64,000 nt of DNA, taken from contig NZ_JACIEF010000001.1 of the NCBI RefSeq assembly GCF_014196715.1, positions 1,408,872 to 1,472,871 on the forward strand, written 5' to 3'. The DNA comes from Pedobacter zeae (lineage in GTDB: Bacteria > Bacteroidota > Bacteroidia > Sphingobacteriales > Sphingobacteriaceae). Shown piece after piece: positions 33,529 through 43,634 of this stretch (the stretch's first letter is position 1; each line of letters begins with the position of its first letter). Made by a program: the position numbers and the translations under genes. Below the pieces are notes generated by a model. The model searched no databases, had not been told where the DNA came from, and saw only the letters and a list, made by a program, of their open reading frames with translations.

Positions 33529-35706
33529 TTACTGTGCTTCAATTTTCAGAACCACACTCGTCCTGTTCTGGTTTACATCGGGGTTAAAGCCAATTTTCAT
33601 CAGAAAATCTCCAGTATAACTTTTCGTACTGTCTATTGATGATTTAACGCCCGGATATACATTAATCTCTGATAGCTTATAATTTTTAGCGGGATCCAGG
33701 CCATTAAACCTGATCGGCAATTTACTGCCCTCACCATAGCGGTTGCTAACCAAGTAGTTGAAAACGATGCCGTTTTTTTTATCTTCACTAAGGTAAAGCA
33801 TTGAGGCTACGCTGCTTTCCCTCGGATTGGAAAGCCTATACTGGTCGCCCTGCCAGATCACCGGTTTAACCTGGTTATAGGTTTTAATAGCCTCCTGGCA
33901 AAAGGCCAAATCTCCTGCAGACAGATGACCAACCACAATATCAAAGCCCATCTTCCCCATCATGGCTACATCTGTACGGAACTTAATTGGCTGTTTGCCC
34001 CAGTCGGTAACATGGTTGGAGCTGGAGATTGCTGGATAGAAGTAAGAATACTCCCATTGCATAAAGATGCGCTCTAAAGGATCGGTATTATCGCTTGGCC
34101 AAAACTCAGTGAAGTATTGTAAGGCTCCATAATCAACCCTTCCGCCACCTCCAGAGCATAACATCATCGGCACCGCCGGGTATTTCTTTCTGATGCGCTC
34201 AAGCACTTTGTACAATCCGCGTACATATTCGATATAAAAATGCGACTGGTTTTTAAGGCTTACCGAATGCGCATTGTAAATTACCGCGTTACAGTCCCAT
34301 TTAATGTAGGCCAGCTCAGGGTTTTTGGTAAATAGATCATCTACCACGCCGAAAACAAAATCCTGTACTTTCGGGTTGGTTAAATCGAGCACCAGTTGAT
34401 TACGGAAATAAAATTCTTCCCTTTTGGCTTGTTTAACCACCCAATCAGGATGTTTTTCGTAAAGCTCACTTTTAGGATTCACCATTTCGGGTTCAATCCA
34501 GATCCCGAATTTTACATCGTTGTTTTTGGCTTCTTTCACCAATGAGGCAATCCCGTTAGGTAGTTTCTTTTTGTTTTCTTCCCAATCACCCAAGCCGGCC
34601 ACATCACCGTTACGGGGATATTTGTTTGCAAACCAGCCATCATCAAGCAAAAACATATCAACCCCGAGCTTTTTGGTATCTTTTATCAATCCGGATAGTT
34701 TATGCTCGTCGAAATCGAAATAAGTGGCTTCCCAGTTGTTCAGCAAAGTTAACCTGGTGCCTTTGCCATCCAGTAAACGGTAATTGCGTGCCCACGATTG
34801 CAGGTTTCTGCTTGCAGTACCTTTACCGCTACTTGATAAAGTGGTGAGAAAAGAAGGCGTGCGAAAGACCTCAGCTGGCTTTAAGCTATAATCAGATACA
34901 TAATTATTAATGCCTGAAATGATCCTCAAATTATCCAGCTGATCCAGCTCCAGATCGGTACGGAAGTTGCCGCTATAGGCCAGTGTGCCATAAAGTACCG
35001 TGCCCTCGTTTTCTGTGGCTGGTTTATCCATCGATACCATAAATACGGGAGGCTGGAACAGGTTTGCACGCGTACCCAATTTCGAATCGAGTGTTTTGAT
35101 CCCGTGGGTAATTTTACTTTCTTCGGGTTGCATTTCTTTCGCCCAATCGCCATGGTACTGGGTTAAGAAAAAGGATCCTCCCCTTAAATACAGGTTGGCA
35201 GAAGCAAATTTATGCAGGGTTACATTACCCTTCCCGTTATTTCTGATCTCGGTCCATTGCTCTACCACATTTTCATTGTAATAAACTTTATAGTAAAGGG
35301 TAGTTTCGAGGTTATATACCGGGTCTTTTAATACCATACTGGTGATGGCAACATTGTCAGATTCTTTTTTTACACTGTGACCAACATAATGCAGGTCAAG
35401 GGAATTATTGCCATCGGCATGGGTAACTGAAATGGCCGGTTCGAATAAATTCCTGGTACCGGAAGTGGTATAGGCCTCATCATTTACGCCGGTATAATCG
35501 CTCCCTTGTTTGTATGCGGTTAATATATTGGCATAATCGCTTTGCGAAGCAAGTTTTGGCCCATAGTACACCATTTTAACATTGGTTTTGGTATCTACCT
35601 GTAGCACCATGGCATTCTGTTTGGTTTCTATGGGAATAAGCGTTTGTGATTTTACTTCCAGCAAACATAACATCAGGCCCGAAAATAAAGTAACCGATAA
35701 TTTCAT
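33529..35706 (-). CDS. GH36 alpha-galactosidase, exported
   Basis: This 725-residue retaining alpha-galactosidase has a signal peptide (KLSVTLFSGLMLCLLEVKSQ). It has the N-terminal beta-supersandwich and a (beta/alpha)8 barrel with DMFLLDDGWF, GIWIEPEMVNP, the nucleophile segment YIKWDCN (Asp471) and the acid/base segment WPSDNTDP (Asp539). CSGGGGRVD precedes the acid/base as in the family. It should remove terminal alpha-1,6- or alpha-1,3-linked galactose in the periplasm. It is the last gene of the PUL operon, 33 bp after the GH97 gene; a second predicted alpha-galactosidase next door suggests different linkages or compartments. Confidence 0.95.
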   Translation of the reverse strand: MKLSVTLFSGLMLCLLEVKSQTLIPIETKQNAMVLQVDTKTNVKMVYYGPKLASQSDYANILTAYKQGSDYTGVNDEAYTTSGTRNLFEPAISVTHADGNNSLDLHYVGHSVKKESDNVAITSMVLKDPVYNLETTLYYKVYYNENVVEQWTEIRNNGKGNVTLHKFASANLYLRGGSFFLTQYHGDWAKEMQPEESKITHGIKTLDSKLGTRANLFQPPVFMVSMDKPATENEGTVLYGTLAYSGNFRTDLELDQLDNLRIISGINNYVSDYSLKPAEVFRTPSFLTTLSSSGKGTASRNLQSWARNYRLLDGKGTRLTLLNNWEATYFDFDEHKLSGLIKDTKKLGVDMFLLDDGWFANKYPRNGDVAGLGDWEENKKKLPNGIASLVKEAKNNDVKFGIWIEPEMVNPKSELYEKHPDWVVKQAKREEFYFRNQLVLDLTNPKVQDFVFGVVDDLFTKNPELAYIKWDCNAVIYNAHSVSLKNQSHFYIEYVRGLYKVLERIRKKYPAVPMMLCSGGGGRVDYGALQYFTEFWPSDNTDPLERIFMQWEYSYFYPAISSSNHVTDWGKQPIKFRTDVAMMGKMGFDIVVGHLSAGDLAFCQEAIKTYNQVKPVIWQGDQYRLSNPRESSVASMLYLSEDKKNGIVFNYLVSNRYGEGSKLPIRFNGLDPAKNYKLSEINVYPGVKSSIDSTKSYTGDFLMKIGFNPDVNQNRTSVVLKIEAQ

Positions 35707-35739
35707 ATCATTTAGGTTCTGTGGATAAAAAAATTTTAA

Positions 35740-37653
35740 TTAAGGATGGATAACTATTACAAAACCGCCACCCTTTGCCATATTGAGGGGCAGTACGGTT
35801 TTTGGGTTCACGGTGATGGTTTTGTAGCTGTAGGCGCTTGCATCGGTATTGGCATTTGGCGCATCACTATAAATTTCGGCCTGGAAATGTCCTGGTGGCA
35901 GGAAAGAAAAATCGACATTTACCTGATGTTCATTCCAATTGCCCATACCGCCAACATACCAGGTTTTGCCTTTCCTTTTGGCCATTACTACTTCCTCACC
36001 CAATTTAGCCGAGAGTACTTTTTCTTCGTCGTAAACTGTTGGCACTGCCGATAAATAACGCATCACGGTATCTTCTTTCATATAAGCACTTGGCGAATCG
36101 GATAACATGGCCAGGGGTTGGCGGTAGATTACATACATGGCCAGTTCGTGGCAGCGTGTGCCTTGCCCTGAAGGCAAGCCCTGATCAATGGGTTTAAAAG
36201 TTTCTTTGGTTTTGTTGCGCATTGCCCCTGGTGTATAATCAAACGGACCTGCCAGCATGCGGATAAAAGGCGTAAGCAGCTGCAGATCGGGATTAATGGT
36301 GTAATCCCATTTATCGGATTCGGCACCCCTTACGGCTTCATAATTCACAATGTTCGGATAAGTTTTTTCCAGTCCGGTGGGTTTACTGCAACCGTGAAAA
36401 TTGATCATCAGTTTCCTTTTGGCCGCTGCTTTGGCAATAATTTCAAACCATTTAATGGCTTCCTGGTCGTCGCGGTCAATAAAATCTACTTTTAAACCTG
36501 CGGCCCCCAGCGATTGCACAAAATCGAGGTTTTTATCCAGGTTTTTAAGTAAGGTAGTGGCCACACACCACAAAAACACCCCTACATTTTTCGATTTCGC
36601 ATTGGCAATAACCGCTTTAATATCATTTTTAGGATTAACCTGGGTAAGATCGTAATTGTTAGACCAACCTGCATCTACCATTAAATACTCCAGTTTGTAT
36701 TTTGCAGCAAAATCAACATAATAGTTATAAAGGGCGGTATTCCGGTTATCCATTCCCGATGGAATCGGAGCACCCGGCAATAGGGCATCGTGCCACCACT
36801 CCCAGGCGGCTTTCCCAGGTTTGATCCATTGCGTATCCTTAATTTTTGATGGCGTAGCCAGCTCAGTAACCAAACGATTGGTTAGTAGCTGTTTATCATC
36901 TGTAGCGATAATGGCAATACGCCAGGGATAACTCCGCTCACCGCTTGTTTTGGCAATAAAAGGAAAACGTTGTTTCACCACCGATACAAAATTGCCCCAG
37001 CTACCCGGTACGGTAAGCGATGGCAACTGTGCCCATTCGCCAACAAAGCCTGCTTTCTCTTTTTTCACATACATTCCCGGATAGTCGAAAAGATCTGATT
37101 CGGCCACAATAACTTTTGTACCGTCTTGATAAGCAAAAAGTGCAGGTGTAGTAGCCCTCTTTCCCACTGCAATGCTTTCAACTGCATCCGATTTAGTGTA
37201 AACACCTTCCCAGGTAGTATAATTGTCGGTTTCCTGCAGTACTGCAGCAGCATCCGGCCTTACATTAAAAGTAGCGGTTTCGTTAATTACTTTAACCGAA
37301 TCTTTTAGATGCGTAAGAAAACGGTAAGCAAACCCTTCGTTGTATAACCTGAAAACCACATCGTAACGTTTGCCAAACTTTAACGTTAAAGAATTATAAC
37401 GAGCGGTTTTTTGTTCCAATGTTTTACCCGGAATATCACCACCACCCAGCTGATCATTTTCCATTTCCATGCCTATTGGCGAAAAAGCTATAATTTCATT
37501 TTGTTTGCGCGTAATCGAATAGCCTAAAGTGTTACCACAGCTAATGTTTACGCTCATATTTCCATCAGGAGATTTCAGGACATAATTTTTCTGCGAAAAA
37601 GCGGTCTTACTGGTCAAAAACGGCATTAAGAAAATAAGTAAAAAAGGTCTCAT
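35740..37653 (-). CDS. GH97 glycoside hydrolase, probably retaining alpha-galactosidase
   Basis: This 637-residue exported enzyme has a signal peptide (RPFLLIFLMPFLTSKTAFSQ). GH97 features are the N-terminal beta-sandwich (KSPDGNMSVNISCGNTLGYS), barrel segments AWEWWHDALLPG and YLMVDAGWS, and the C-terminal domain with TWYVGGMGNWNEH. The segment GLKVDFIDRDDQ (Asp390, Asp393) fits the aspartate-nucleophile, retaining subgroup typified by BT1871; the inverting SusB type uses a glutamate base. Glu439 in NYEAVRG is a candidate acid/base. Calcium is expected at the active site. Its start overlaps the galM stop by 4 bp, showing translational coupling. Alpha-glucosidase activity is the main alternative. 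Confidence 0.88.
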   Translation of the reverse strand: MRPFLLIFLMPFLTSKTAFSQKNYVLKSPDGNMSVNISCGNTLGYSITRKQNEIIAFSPIGMEMENDQLGGGDIPGKTLEQKTARYNSLTLKFGKRYDVVFRLYNEGFAYRFLTHLKDSVKVINETATFNVRPDAAAVLQETDNYTTWEGVYTKSDAVESIAVGKRATTPALFAYQDGTKVIVAESDLFDYPGMYVKKEKAGFVGEWAQLPSLTVPGSWGNFVSVVKQRFPFIAKTSGERSYPWRIAIIATDDKQLLTNRLVTELATPSKIKDTQWIKPGKAAWEWWHDALLPGAPIPSGMDNRNTALYNYYVDFAAKYKLEYLMVDAGWSNNYDLTQVNPKNDIKAVIANAKSKNVGVFLWCVATTLLKNLDKNLDFVQSLGAAGLKVDFIDRDDQEAIKWFEIIAKAAAKRKLMINFHGCSKPTGLEKTYPNIVNYEAVRGAESDKWDYTINPDLQLLTPFIRMLAGPFDYTPGAMRNKTKETFKPIDQGLPSGQGTRCHELAMYVIYRQPLAMLSDSPSAYMKEDTVMRYLSAVPTVYDEEKVLSAKLGEEVVMAKRKGKTWYVGGMGNWNEHQVNVDFSFLPPGHFQAEIYSDAPNANTDASAYSYKTITVNPKTVLPLNMAKGGGFVIVIHP

Positions 37654-38681
37654 CGTTGTATAGTATCGAACTGGTAAATAATTTTTTGTTGGTAAACTGC
37701 TCCTTTCTCTATGGCCACGGCCGGTGCAATAGGCTGGTTTGGCGCATCAGGGTAATGCTGGCATTCCAGGCATAAGCCGTTAAATGCAACATAGGGTTTG
37801 CCATGATGGCCTATCCCTGCGGTATTTAAAAAATCGCCGGTATAAAGCAGCACTCCGGGACTATCGGTAAAAACTTTTAATCTCCGGCCTGAAATTTCAT
37901 GCAAAAGTTCTGCAGCCAGCACCAGTTCGGCCGGTACTTTCTTTGCCAAGAGATAATAATTATTCAATCCCTTGTTATCATTTTCAGCCATTACGCTGGC
38001 AACCGGTTGCCCACTAAAAGCGTTTTTGCCTACCGGGATGATCATCCCGGTAGGCAGATAATCTTTATTCATTTCAAGCATTTCTGTTGATGGAATGCTT
38101 AAGCGGTGGTCGAAAATATCAGTATGTTTACCGCTTAAATTAAAATAGGCATGATTGGTAAAACTTACTATGGTTTTCTGGTTGGAATGGGCCTTAAAAT
38201 CGATTAAAATTTCGTTTTTATCTGTTAATTCGTACGATACGGTGCAATGCAGATCGCCGGGAAAGCCACCTTCGCCTTCTTTGCTATATAATCTAAATAG
38301 CACCTTATTGCCCTTTACCTCGTAATAGAAAAGCTTATTGCTAAAACCGCTTGCCCCGCTATGATTGATATTGGCACCGTCGTTGACATCCAATTGAAAG
38401 GTTTTACCATCGAGTACAAACCTGCCCTGGGCAATGCGGTTGGCAAAACGGCCTATGGTCGCCCCAAGGTAATTCTGGTCATTAAAATAATCTTCCAACT
38501 GAGTAAAACCCAACACCACATCAGCAAACAAGCCATTTTTATCGGGCATAATTGCCGACACCAGGCTTGCTCCATAATTACTGAGCGAAATGGATGCACC
38601 GTGTTTATTGCTTATTTTAATAAGATTAGCCACACCAGGCCCTGTAACAATATTATCTTCTTTTATATGGGTAATGGTCAT
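37650..38681 (-). CDS. galM: Aldose 1-epimerase (mutarotase)
   Basis: This 343-residue enzyme interconverts alpha and beta anomers of galactose or other hexoses. It has no signal peptide, so it acts in the cytosol. Family motifs are GATIGRFANRIAQGRF, NINHSGASGFSNK, the catalytic His in VSFTNHAYFNLSG and the catalytic Glu in LECQHYPDAPNQP. Its place between GH95 and GH97 genes implies that the sugar released by the exported enzymes is a galactose-type hexose, imported and metabolised via the Leloir pathway. It overlaps the GH97 gene by 4 bp. Confidence 0.94.
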   Translation of the reverse strand: MTITHIKEDNIVTGPGVANLIKISNKHGASISLSNYGASLVSAIMPDKNGLFADVVLGFTQLEDYFNDQNYLGATIGRFANRIAQGRFVLDGKTFQLDVNDGANINHSGASGFSNKLFYYEVKGNKVLFRLYSKEGEGGFPGDLHCTVSYELTDKNEILIDFKAHSNQKTIVSFTNHAYFNLSGKHTDIFDHRLSIPSTEMLEMNKDYLPTGMIIPVGKNAFSGQPVASVMAENDNKGLNNYYLLAKKVPAELVLAAELLHEISGRRLKVFTDSPGVLLYTGDFLNTAGIGHHGKPYVAFNGLCLECQHYPDAPNQPIAPAVAIEKGAVYQQKIIYQFDTIQR

Positions 38682-38718
38682 GATCTGTTTTTGGTAGGTT
38701 GAGGGATAAACAGTTTAT

Positions 38719-41049
38719 TTAACCTGTTTTTTTTGAAGAAACCACATTGATCATTTTTCCGTTCACTTTAACCTTAACAGGATTGGCATTGGCCGAAAAA
38801 ACCTGGTATTGGGTTACCACACCATCTTTCCAGCTTACATTAACGGTATAATTGCCCCTGGCCTTTAAACCCTTAACACTGCCGTATTTTTTCCAGGCAT
38901 CGGGTATGGCAGGCAGCAGGTTAATATAACCCTCATGGCTCTGGATCAGCATTTCTGCGATGCCTGCAGTAGCACCAAAATTCCCGTCAATCTGGAAAGG
39001 AGGTCCGGCCGATAACAGGTTATCGTACAGCCCTCCGCCTGCTCCGTAATTGATATCGGTACGATGGGTAGGTTTTAACAACGCTCTGAATAGTTTAAAA
39101 GCCCTGTTCCCATCGCGCAGCCTCGCCCAGAATAAGAGTTTGTAAGCAATTGACCAGCTTGGCCCGTCATCACCCCGAACGTTAAGCGTTTTTTTAGAGG
39201 CTTCGGCCAGATCAGGGGTACCGTCAACCGTAATCAATGAGGCAGGATAAACGCCATAGAGATGCGAAATATGGCGGTGTTGCGGATCGGTTTCCTTGTA
39301 ATCTTCAATCCACTCCATTATCCGCCCATCTTTAGAAATCCTAGCTGCGGGTGGTAACAAACTCAATTGATGCTGAAGCAATTTTTGCAAAGTTTCATCT
39401 TTACCCAATTTTTTAGCTGCTTCAATTACATTGGTAAAGAGCTCCCTTACAATCTGGTTATCAATGGTTGGGCCCATCGTTACATTGGCTGTTTTTCCAT
39501 TGGGCAGGTAAAAACTATTTTCGGGCGATACTGAAGGGGAAGTCATCATCCAGCCGGTTTTAGGGTCTTTAACCAATACGCTGCTATAAAACTGCGCAGA
39601 TCCTTTAATAATCGGATATATTTTTTTCAGGTAGTTGATGTCCTTACTAAAGGCATAATGATCCCAGAGGTTATTGCAGAGCCAGCCCGAGCCGGCATTG
39701 GCAACACCCCAGGAGGCACTTTCACCCGGTTCGGTAAAGCCCCAGATATTGGTAATTACGTGTGCAATCCAGCCATCGGCCTTATAATAAGCCTTCGCTG
39801 TTTTTTGTCCGTTAGGCACCAGGTTACCTACAAGATCAACTAATGGAAGATTAAGCTCAGAGAGATTTACCACTTCCAGCGGCCAATGGTTCATTTGAAC
39901 ATTCACATCTAAATGATAGTCCCCATTCCATGGGGTATGAATTTGGTTGGCCCACAGCCCCTGTAAATTTGGGGGCAACAATCCTACACGTGTACTCGAA
40001 ATGCTCAGGTACCTTCCATATTGAAAAAACAGGGCTGGCAACTGTAAATCAGATTCAGGATCCTTATAGTATAGTGCTAAACGTTTATCGGTACTCAACA
40101 GGCTGTTTTTGCCTGTACCCAGATCAATATCCAACCGCTTAAACATCTGCTGAAAGGCCTGCCGATGTTTTAATTTTTCGACAGCATAATGCTGTTTAAT
40201 GGCCTTATCCAGCAAAAGTGCTGCATGCTGCCTGAATTGATGATCCTTATAACTGGTTTTTACCGATAAATAAATGGTAAGCATATTGGCCTTTGTGATT
40301 TCAAGTGCATTACCATCTTGATTGATTTTACCTCCCGAGATTACAGGATCCAACAATGCGAGGTACTCCATCCCTTTACCATCTATGCCATTATCAAGCT
40401 GGCCGGAAAGCGCAATCCTGTTGCCTCTTACCTGGCTCTCCCCACGTTCAGGACGGCTAAGTGAAAGTTTACAATTGATCTGTCCAGGTTTATCGGCAGT
40501 CATCCTGATTACGGCCACATCGCCGCTGAAACTGGTAAAGTATTCCCTCCTGAAATGTACATTATTCAGCGTATAATCAGTGGTAGCCATGGCATCGTTA
40601 AGCAAAAGTTCCCTTTTGTAAGTAGCAGGTGTTTTTTCCTTCCCTTCGTATTGGTATTGGATATCCAAGTTGCCCAGTACCTGAAAACAGCCCCAGTTGG
40701 CACCACCGGATCCCTTTCCGGTACACACAAAATTTTGATTAACCAGGTTTTGGGCCTCGTCATTTTTCCCTTCAAGAATGAGCTTTCTGATGTCGGGCAG
40801 GGTTTTATAGGCTTCGTAATGATTAGCATCCTGCGGTGCGCCAGACCAAAGTGTAATATCATTGAGTACAATATGCTCGCTGTTTATGCCACCATCGGGC
40901 ATCATGCCCAAACGGCCGTTGCCCAGAGGCAATGTTTCTTCCCAGCGGCTTGCAGGTTTATTGTACCAAAGTTTAAAAAGTTTACTTTGGGCAAAACTAT
41001 GCGATAGTGCAAAAAGCAAAATAAGAAAGCTACAGATTAATTTTTTCAT
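38719..41049 (-). CDS. GH95 glycosidase (alpha-L-fucosidase or alpha-L-galactosidase)
   Basis: This 776-residue exported enzyme has a signal peptide (KKLICSFLILLFALSHSFAQ). The N-terminal domain begins LWYNKPASRWEETLPLGNGR and carries the LGMMPDGG motif; the (alpha/alpha)6 barrel has the general-acid region IMEWIEDY (Glu579), the HRHISHLYGVYP segment and QIDGNFG (Asp688). The catalytic Asn region reads HLDVNVQMNHW: Asn383 is kept, but position 381 is Asp where the Bifidobacterium fucosidase, as I recall it, has Asn. GH95 enzymes invert and cleave alpha-1,2-L-fucosyl or alpha-L-galactosyl ends. It is 37 bp before galM in the operon. Confidence 0.92.
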   Translation of the reverse strand: MKKLICSFLILLFALSHSFAQSKLFKLWYNKPASRWEETLPLGNGRLGMMPDGGINSEHIVLNDITLWSGAPQDANHYEAYKTLPDIRKLILEGKNDEAQNLVNQNFVCTGKGSGGANWGCFQVLGNLDIQYQYEGKEKTPATYKRELLLNDAMATTDYTLNNVHFRREYFTSFSGDVAVIRMTADKPGQINCKLSLSRPERGESQVRGNRIALSGQLDNGIDGKGMEYLALLDPVISGGKINQDGNALEITKANMLTIYLSVKTSYKDHQFRQHAALLLDKAIKQHYAVEKLKHRQAFQQMFKRLDIDLGTGKNSLLSTDKRLALYYKDPESDLQLPALFFQYGRYLSISSTRVGLLPPNLQGLWANQIHTPWNGDYHLDVNVQMNHWPLEVVNLSELNLPLVDLVGNLVPNGQKTAKAYYKADGWIAHVITNIWGFTEPGESASWGVANAGSGWLCNNLWDHYAFSKDINYLKKIYPIIKGSAQFYSSVLVKDPKTGWMMTSPSVSPENSFYLPNGKTANVTMGPTIDNQIVRELFTNVIEAAKKLGKDETLQKLLQHQLSLLPPAARISKDGRIMEWIEDYKETDPQHRHISHLYGVYPASLITVDGTPDLAEASKKTLNVRGDDGPSWSIAYKLLFWARLRDGNRAFKLFRALLKPTHRTDINYGAGGGLYDNLLSAGPPFQIDGNFGATAGIAEMLIQSHEGYINLLPAIPDAWKKYGSVKGLKARGNYTVNVSWKDGVVTQYQVFSANANPVKVKVNGKMINVVSSKKTG

Positions 41050-41128
41050 GGAAAGTAGTGGGCAATCGGATCGGATAGATAAGCTACGCCATCTGTTGAT
41101 CGCTCAAAGATGGCGCAGCAGTATAAAA

Positions 41129-42340
41129 TTAGTTACGTTGATAAAAACTGAGCTCGCTAAAGTGGAGATAACCTTCGCCGCCCCAGGTTTCGAGTACCTT
41201 AAACCGGACATACCTGTATTTTGGAATGGAGGCAGGGAATACAAACTTCTCGCCCGCCTGCGCAAATGCCCTATCCTGATCGGTATTCTGGCCTTTAGGC
41301 AGCCCAGATGGCTTAAAGGAAGTAAAAGTCTGGAGTTTTGTCCAGCTATCCCAAGTGCCGTTTGGATTGGGATTATTGCTGGCCCAAACCTCAAATGTTT
41401 TAATGTTCCCCACGCTGTATAAAGCATTTTCGCGCTGCCAGAGCCTAAAGTTATCCAACTGCACCTGTACACCAAGGTCGATACTAAACCATTGTGGCAT
41501 ACCCGATCCTCCGGTATGGAAACCCTGGTCTTGCCCCTTAATGTTATCCCAAACATTTGGCAATACCCAACCGTATTCTGATGGGCTATCGGTGGGCAGG
41601 TTTAAATTCCTGAAAAGTGATTTATCACACTCGGTAACTTTAATTATTGTCGGAAAATCAGAAAACTGTGCGGCACTAAAAGTATCAATTGATCCGGCTT
41701 CAGGATAATATGAAGAACGGTATTGAATGGCGGTACCCGCTTTATAATTCGGAATAACAATGGCATTATCATTTGCAGGTAATTGCCTTTCCTCTATTGC
41801 GCCAAGGATATTCGTATAGCGAATCGTAGTCGACACATTCATCGTATCCCTTTTATTAAAGTTTAACTTTAAAGTACCATCTGCCTGGAACACATAGGGT
41901 TCAGTGCTATTCACTCCCCTGTTTAATAAGGTAGCAATATAGGTTGCTCCGTAAACCCTTACATTGTTGATTTCGGTTGCAATGGATTTATTGCCATCGC
42001 TATCGTACGATAGCACCGAAAAGCTGTATACATATTCGTCCAGGTTAGGAATAATGACCTTTACTACATCACTGGGATTATGCGTGGTTGCCGGCACTTC
42101 CAGCTTACTGGCTCCATTGTTCCAGGTAACCATGTATTTGGTAATACTCGGATCCGGACTCGGGTTCCATACGAGCTGTGCCCGCAGGTTACCTGTATTG
42201 TAGCCTGCGTTGGCAATTTTACCTGAATATTTGATCTCTTTGTTTTCCAGAAAGGCCTTGTAATCATCATCGTACTTTTTACAGCCAATGAAAATAACGG
42301 ACACGAAGCAGATGAAAGTGATATTAAATATAGTTTTCAT
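41129..42340 (-). CDS. Surface lipoprotein with DUF4998-like and discoidin-like domains
   Basis: This 403-residue lipoprotein has lipobox FVSVIFIGC (Cys20) then KKYDDDYKAF. Residues about 35-125 resemble DUF4998, with fibronectin-like strands (GNLRAQLVWNPSPDPSITKY). Residues about 240-400 form an F5/8 type C-like beta-sandwich (PQWFSIDLGVQVQLDNFRLW, YRYVRFKVLETWGGEGYLHF). The C-terminal domain is similar to that of the upstream neighbour, so the two look like paralogues in the SusE/F position. It probably holds glycan at the cell surface. It is 28 bp after that gene and 79 bp before the GH95 gene. Confidence 0.85.
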   Translation of the reverse strand: MKTIFNITFICFVSVIFIGCKKYDDDYKAFLENKEIKYSGKIANAGYNTGNLRAQLVWNPSPDPSITKYMVTWNNGASKLEVPATTHNPSDVVKVIIPNLDEYVYSFSVLSYDSDGNKSIATEINNVRVYGATYIATLLNRGVNSTEPYVFQADGTLKLNFNKRDTMNVSTTIRYTNILGAIEERQLPANDNAIVIPNYKAGTAIQYRSSYYPEAGSIDTFSAAQFSDFPTIIKVTECDKSLFRNLNLPTDSPSEYGWVLPNVWDNIKGQDQGFHTGGSGMPQWFSIDLGVQVQLDNFRLWQRENALYSVGNIKTFEVWASNNPNPNGTWDSWTKLQTFTSFKPSGLPKGQNTDQDRAFAQAGEKFVFPASIPKYRYVRFKVLETWGGEGYLHFSELSFYQRN

Positions 42341-42368
42341 GATCTAGTTCTTAATTGAATATTATTTA

Positions 42369-43601
42369 TTACAACGGACTTCCATACAGGCTGATTTCCA
42401 TGGCATTTACATAATCCAGTCCTCCCCAGGTTTGGGTACACTCATACCTGATGTACCGTACCTGCTGGGCAGCCCTCGGCATTCTGAAATTTACGCCCCT
42501 GGCTACAAAATCACGGTCTGCGGCATTGGCCTGGTTGGGTGCTAAACCCGAAGGCGGATTGGGGAAAACAAAATTACCGAGGTTAACCCAATCGCCTGCT
42601 ACAGTACCTTCTGCCGAGTTGCTTGGCAGGCTTACATCAGCTGGGTTTACTTTGTTAGAGCCCCATAGGGTAAATTTGCGGGTATTCTGGTAGCCATAAA
42701 AATCAGATGGTCTTTGCCAGATGATGAAACGGCTTATTTTAGCCGATACACCAAGGCTAAAAGTGCCCATACTTTTAGGTGCACTTAAGGTATGCCAACC
42801 CGGATCGCCAAGGTTACCATCAAAGAAATAGCGAAATTCCCAGCCGTAGCCAATCGGGGCATCACTGGGTAAACGGTAAGTAGCAAACTTGCTTTTGTCC
42901 AGCAGGGTCTCAAATAAAGGTGTAACAGTTTTAATCACGGTATCGGATGTATTACCGAAACGGTCTTTAGTGTACACACCCACTTTATGGGGTACGGGAT
43001 CAAGATTTCGGATGGAAACGTCTATGGTATCTGAGCTTACATACTCCGGTTCCTGCTCATCATACGATTTTGTTTTATCGTTATAAACCAAGAGGTGCAC
43101 CGAAAGCGGCGCCCTGTTTTTGTTCAGCCCGAAAAAGTTCGCCCCGCCAAAATCAGCAGTAATGTTAAACCCGGCATTAACCTTAATATAATTCGGGGTT
43201 TTGGGATGCACTTTTACCACTACCGGATCAGACATTACATTGGCGCGGCTTACCGCATATAAAGTAACCTCGTAATCCTTTTCCTTTGCAAAGCCATCCA
43301 CCATAATGGTATCGGTATAATAGCTTGATTTCGTTTCCCTGGTACGGTTATCGTTTATGGCATAACGGGCTAAAACGTATAAAAGGTTTTTCGAATTGGG
43401 CAAGGTATAGGTAATTCTTGCGGCACCATCGATGTTTTCGACCTTGGTATTGCTTACCGGACCTGGTTTTGTCATATCGTCAGAAACTGCCTCGAAACTG
43501 TTTTCTGCAGTTTTACAAGATGCAAACAGCAGCGATACCAGGGCGAGTGCCCATGTCAAAGACATCAGGCTTTTTCTGTAATTATTTTTTTTCATCATCA
43601 T
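42369..43601 (-). CDS. Surface lipoprotein, DUF4959-DUF5126-DUF5000 architecture
   Basis: This 410-residue lipoprotein has a signal peptide with lipobox LVSLLFASC (Cys29). The domain order fits the Bacteroidota DUF4959 (about 40-125, SFEAVSDDMTKPGPVSNTKV), DUF5126 (about 130-235, APLSVHLLVYNDKTKSYDEQ) and DUF5000 (about 255-405, a discoidin-like fold; YGWEFRYFFDGNLGDPGWHT). Such proteins are the third gene of many SusCD loci and are thought to bind glycans. It is 33 bp after the SusD gene. The start could also be the third Met of MMMKKNN at 43595. Confidence 0.87.
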   Translation of the reverse strand: MMMKKNNYRKSLMSLTWALALVSLLFASCKTAENSFEAVSDDMTKPGPVSNTKVENIDGAARITYTLPNSKNLLYVLARYAINDNRTRETKSSYYTDTIMVDGFAKEKDYEVTLYAVSRANVMSDPVVVKVHPKTPNYIKVNAGFNITADFGGANFFGLNKNRAPLSVHLLVYNDKTKSYDEQEPEYVSSDTIDVSIRNLDPVPHKVGVYTKDRFGNTSDTVIKTVTPLFETLLDKSKFATYRLPSDAPIGYGWEFRYFFDGNLGDPGWHTLSAPKSMGTFSLGVSAKISRFIIWQRPSDFYGYQNTRKFTLWGSNKVNPADVSLPSNSAEGTVAGDWVNLGNFVFPNPPSGLAPNQANAADRDFVARGVNFRMPRAAQQVRYIRYECTQTWGGLDYVNAMEISLYGSPL

Positions 43602-43634
43602 CTATCATTAAATGTTCATCTGCAAAATTCATTT

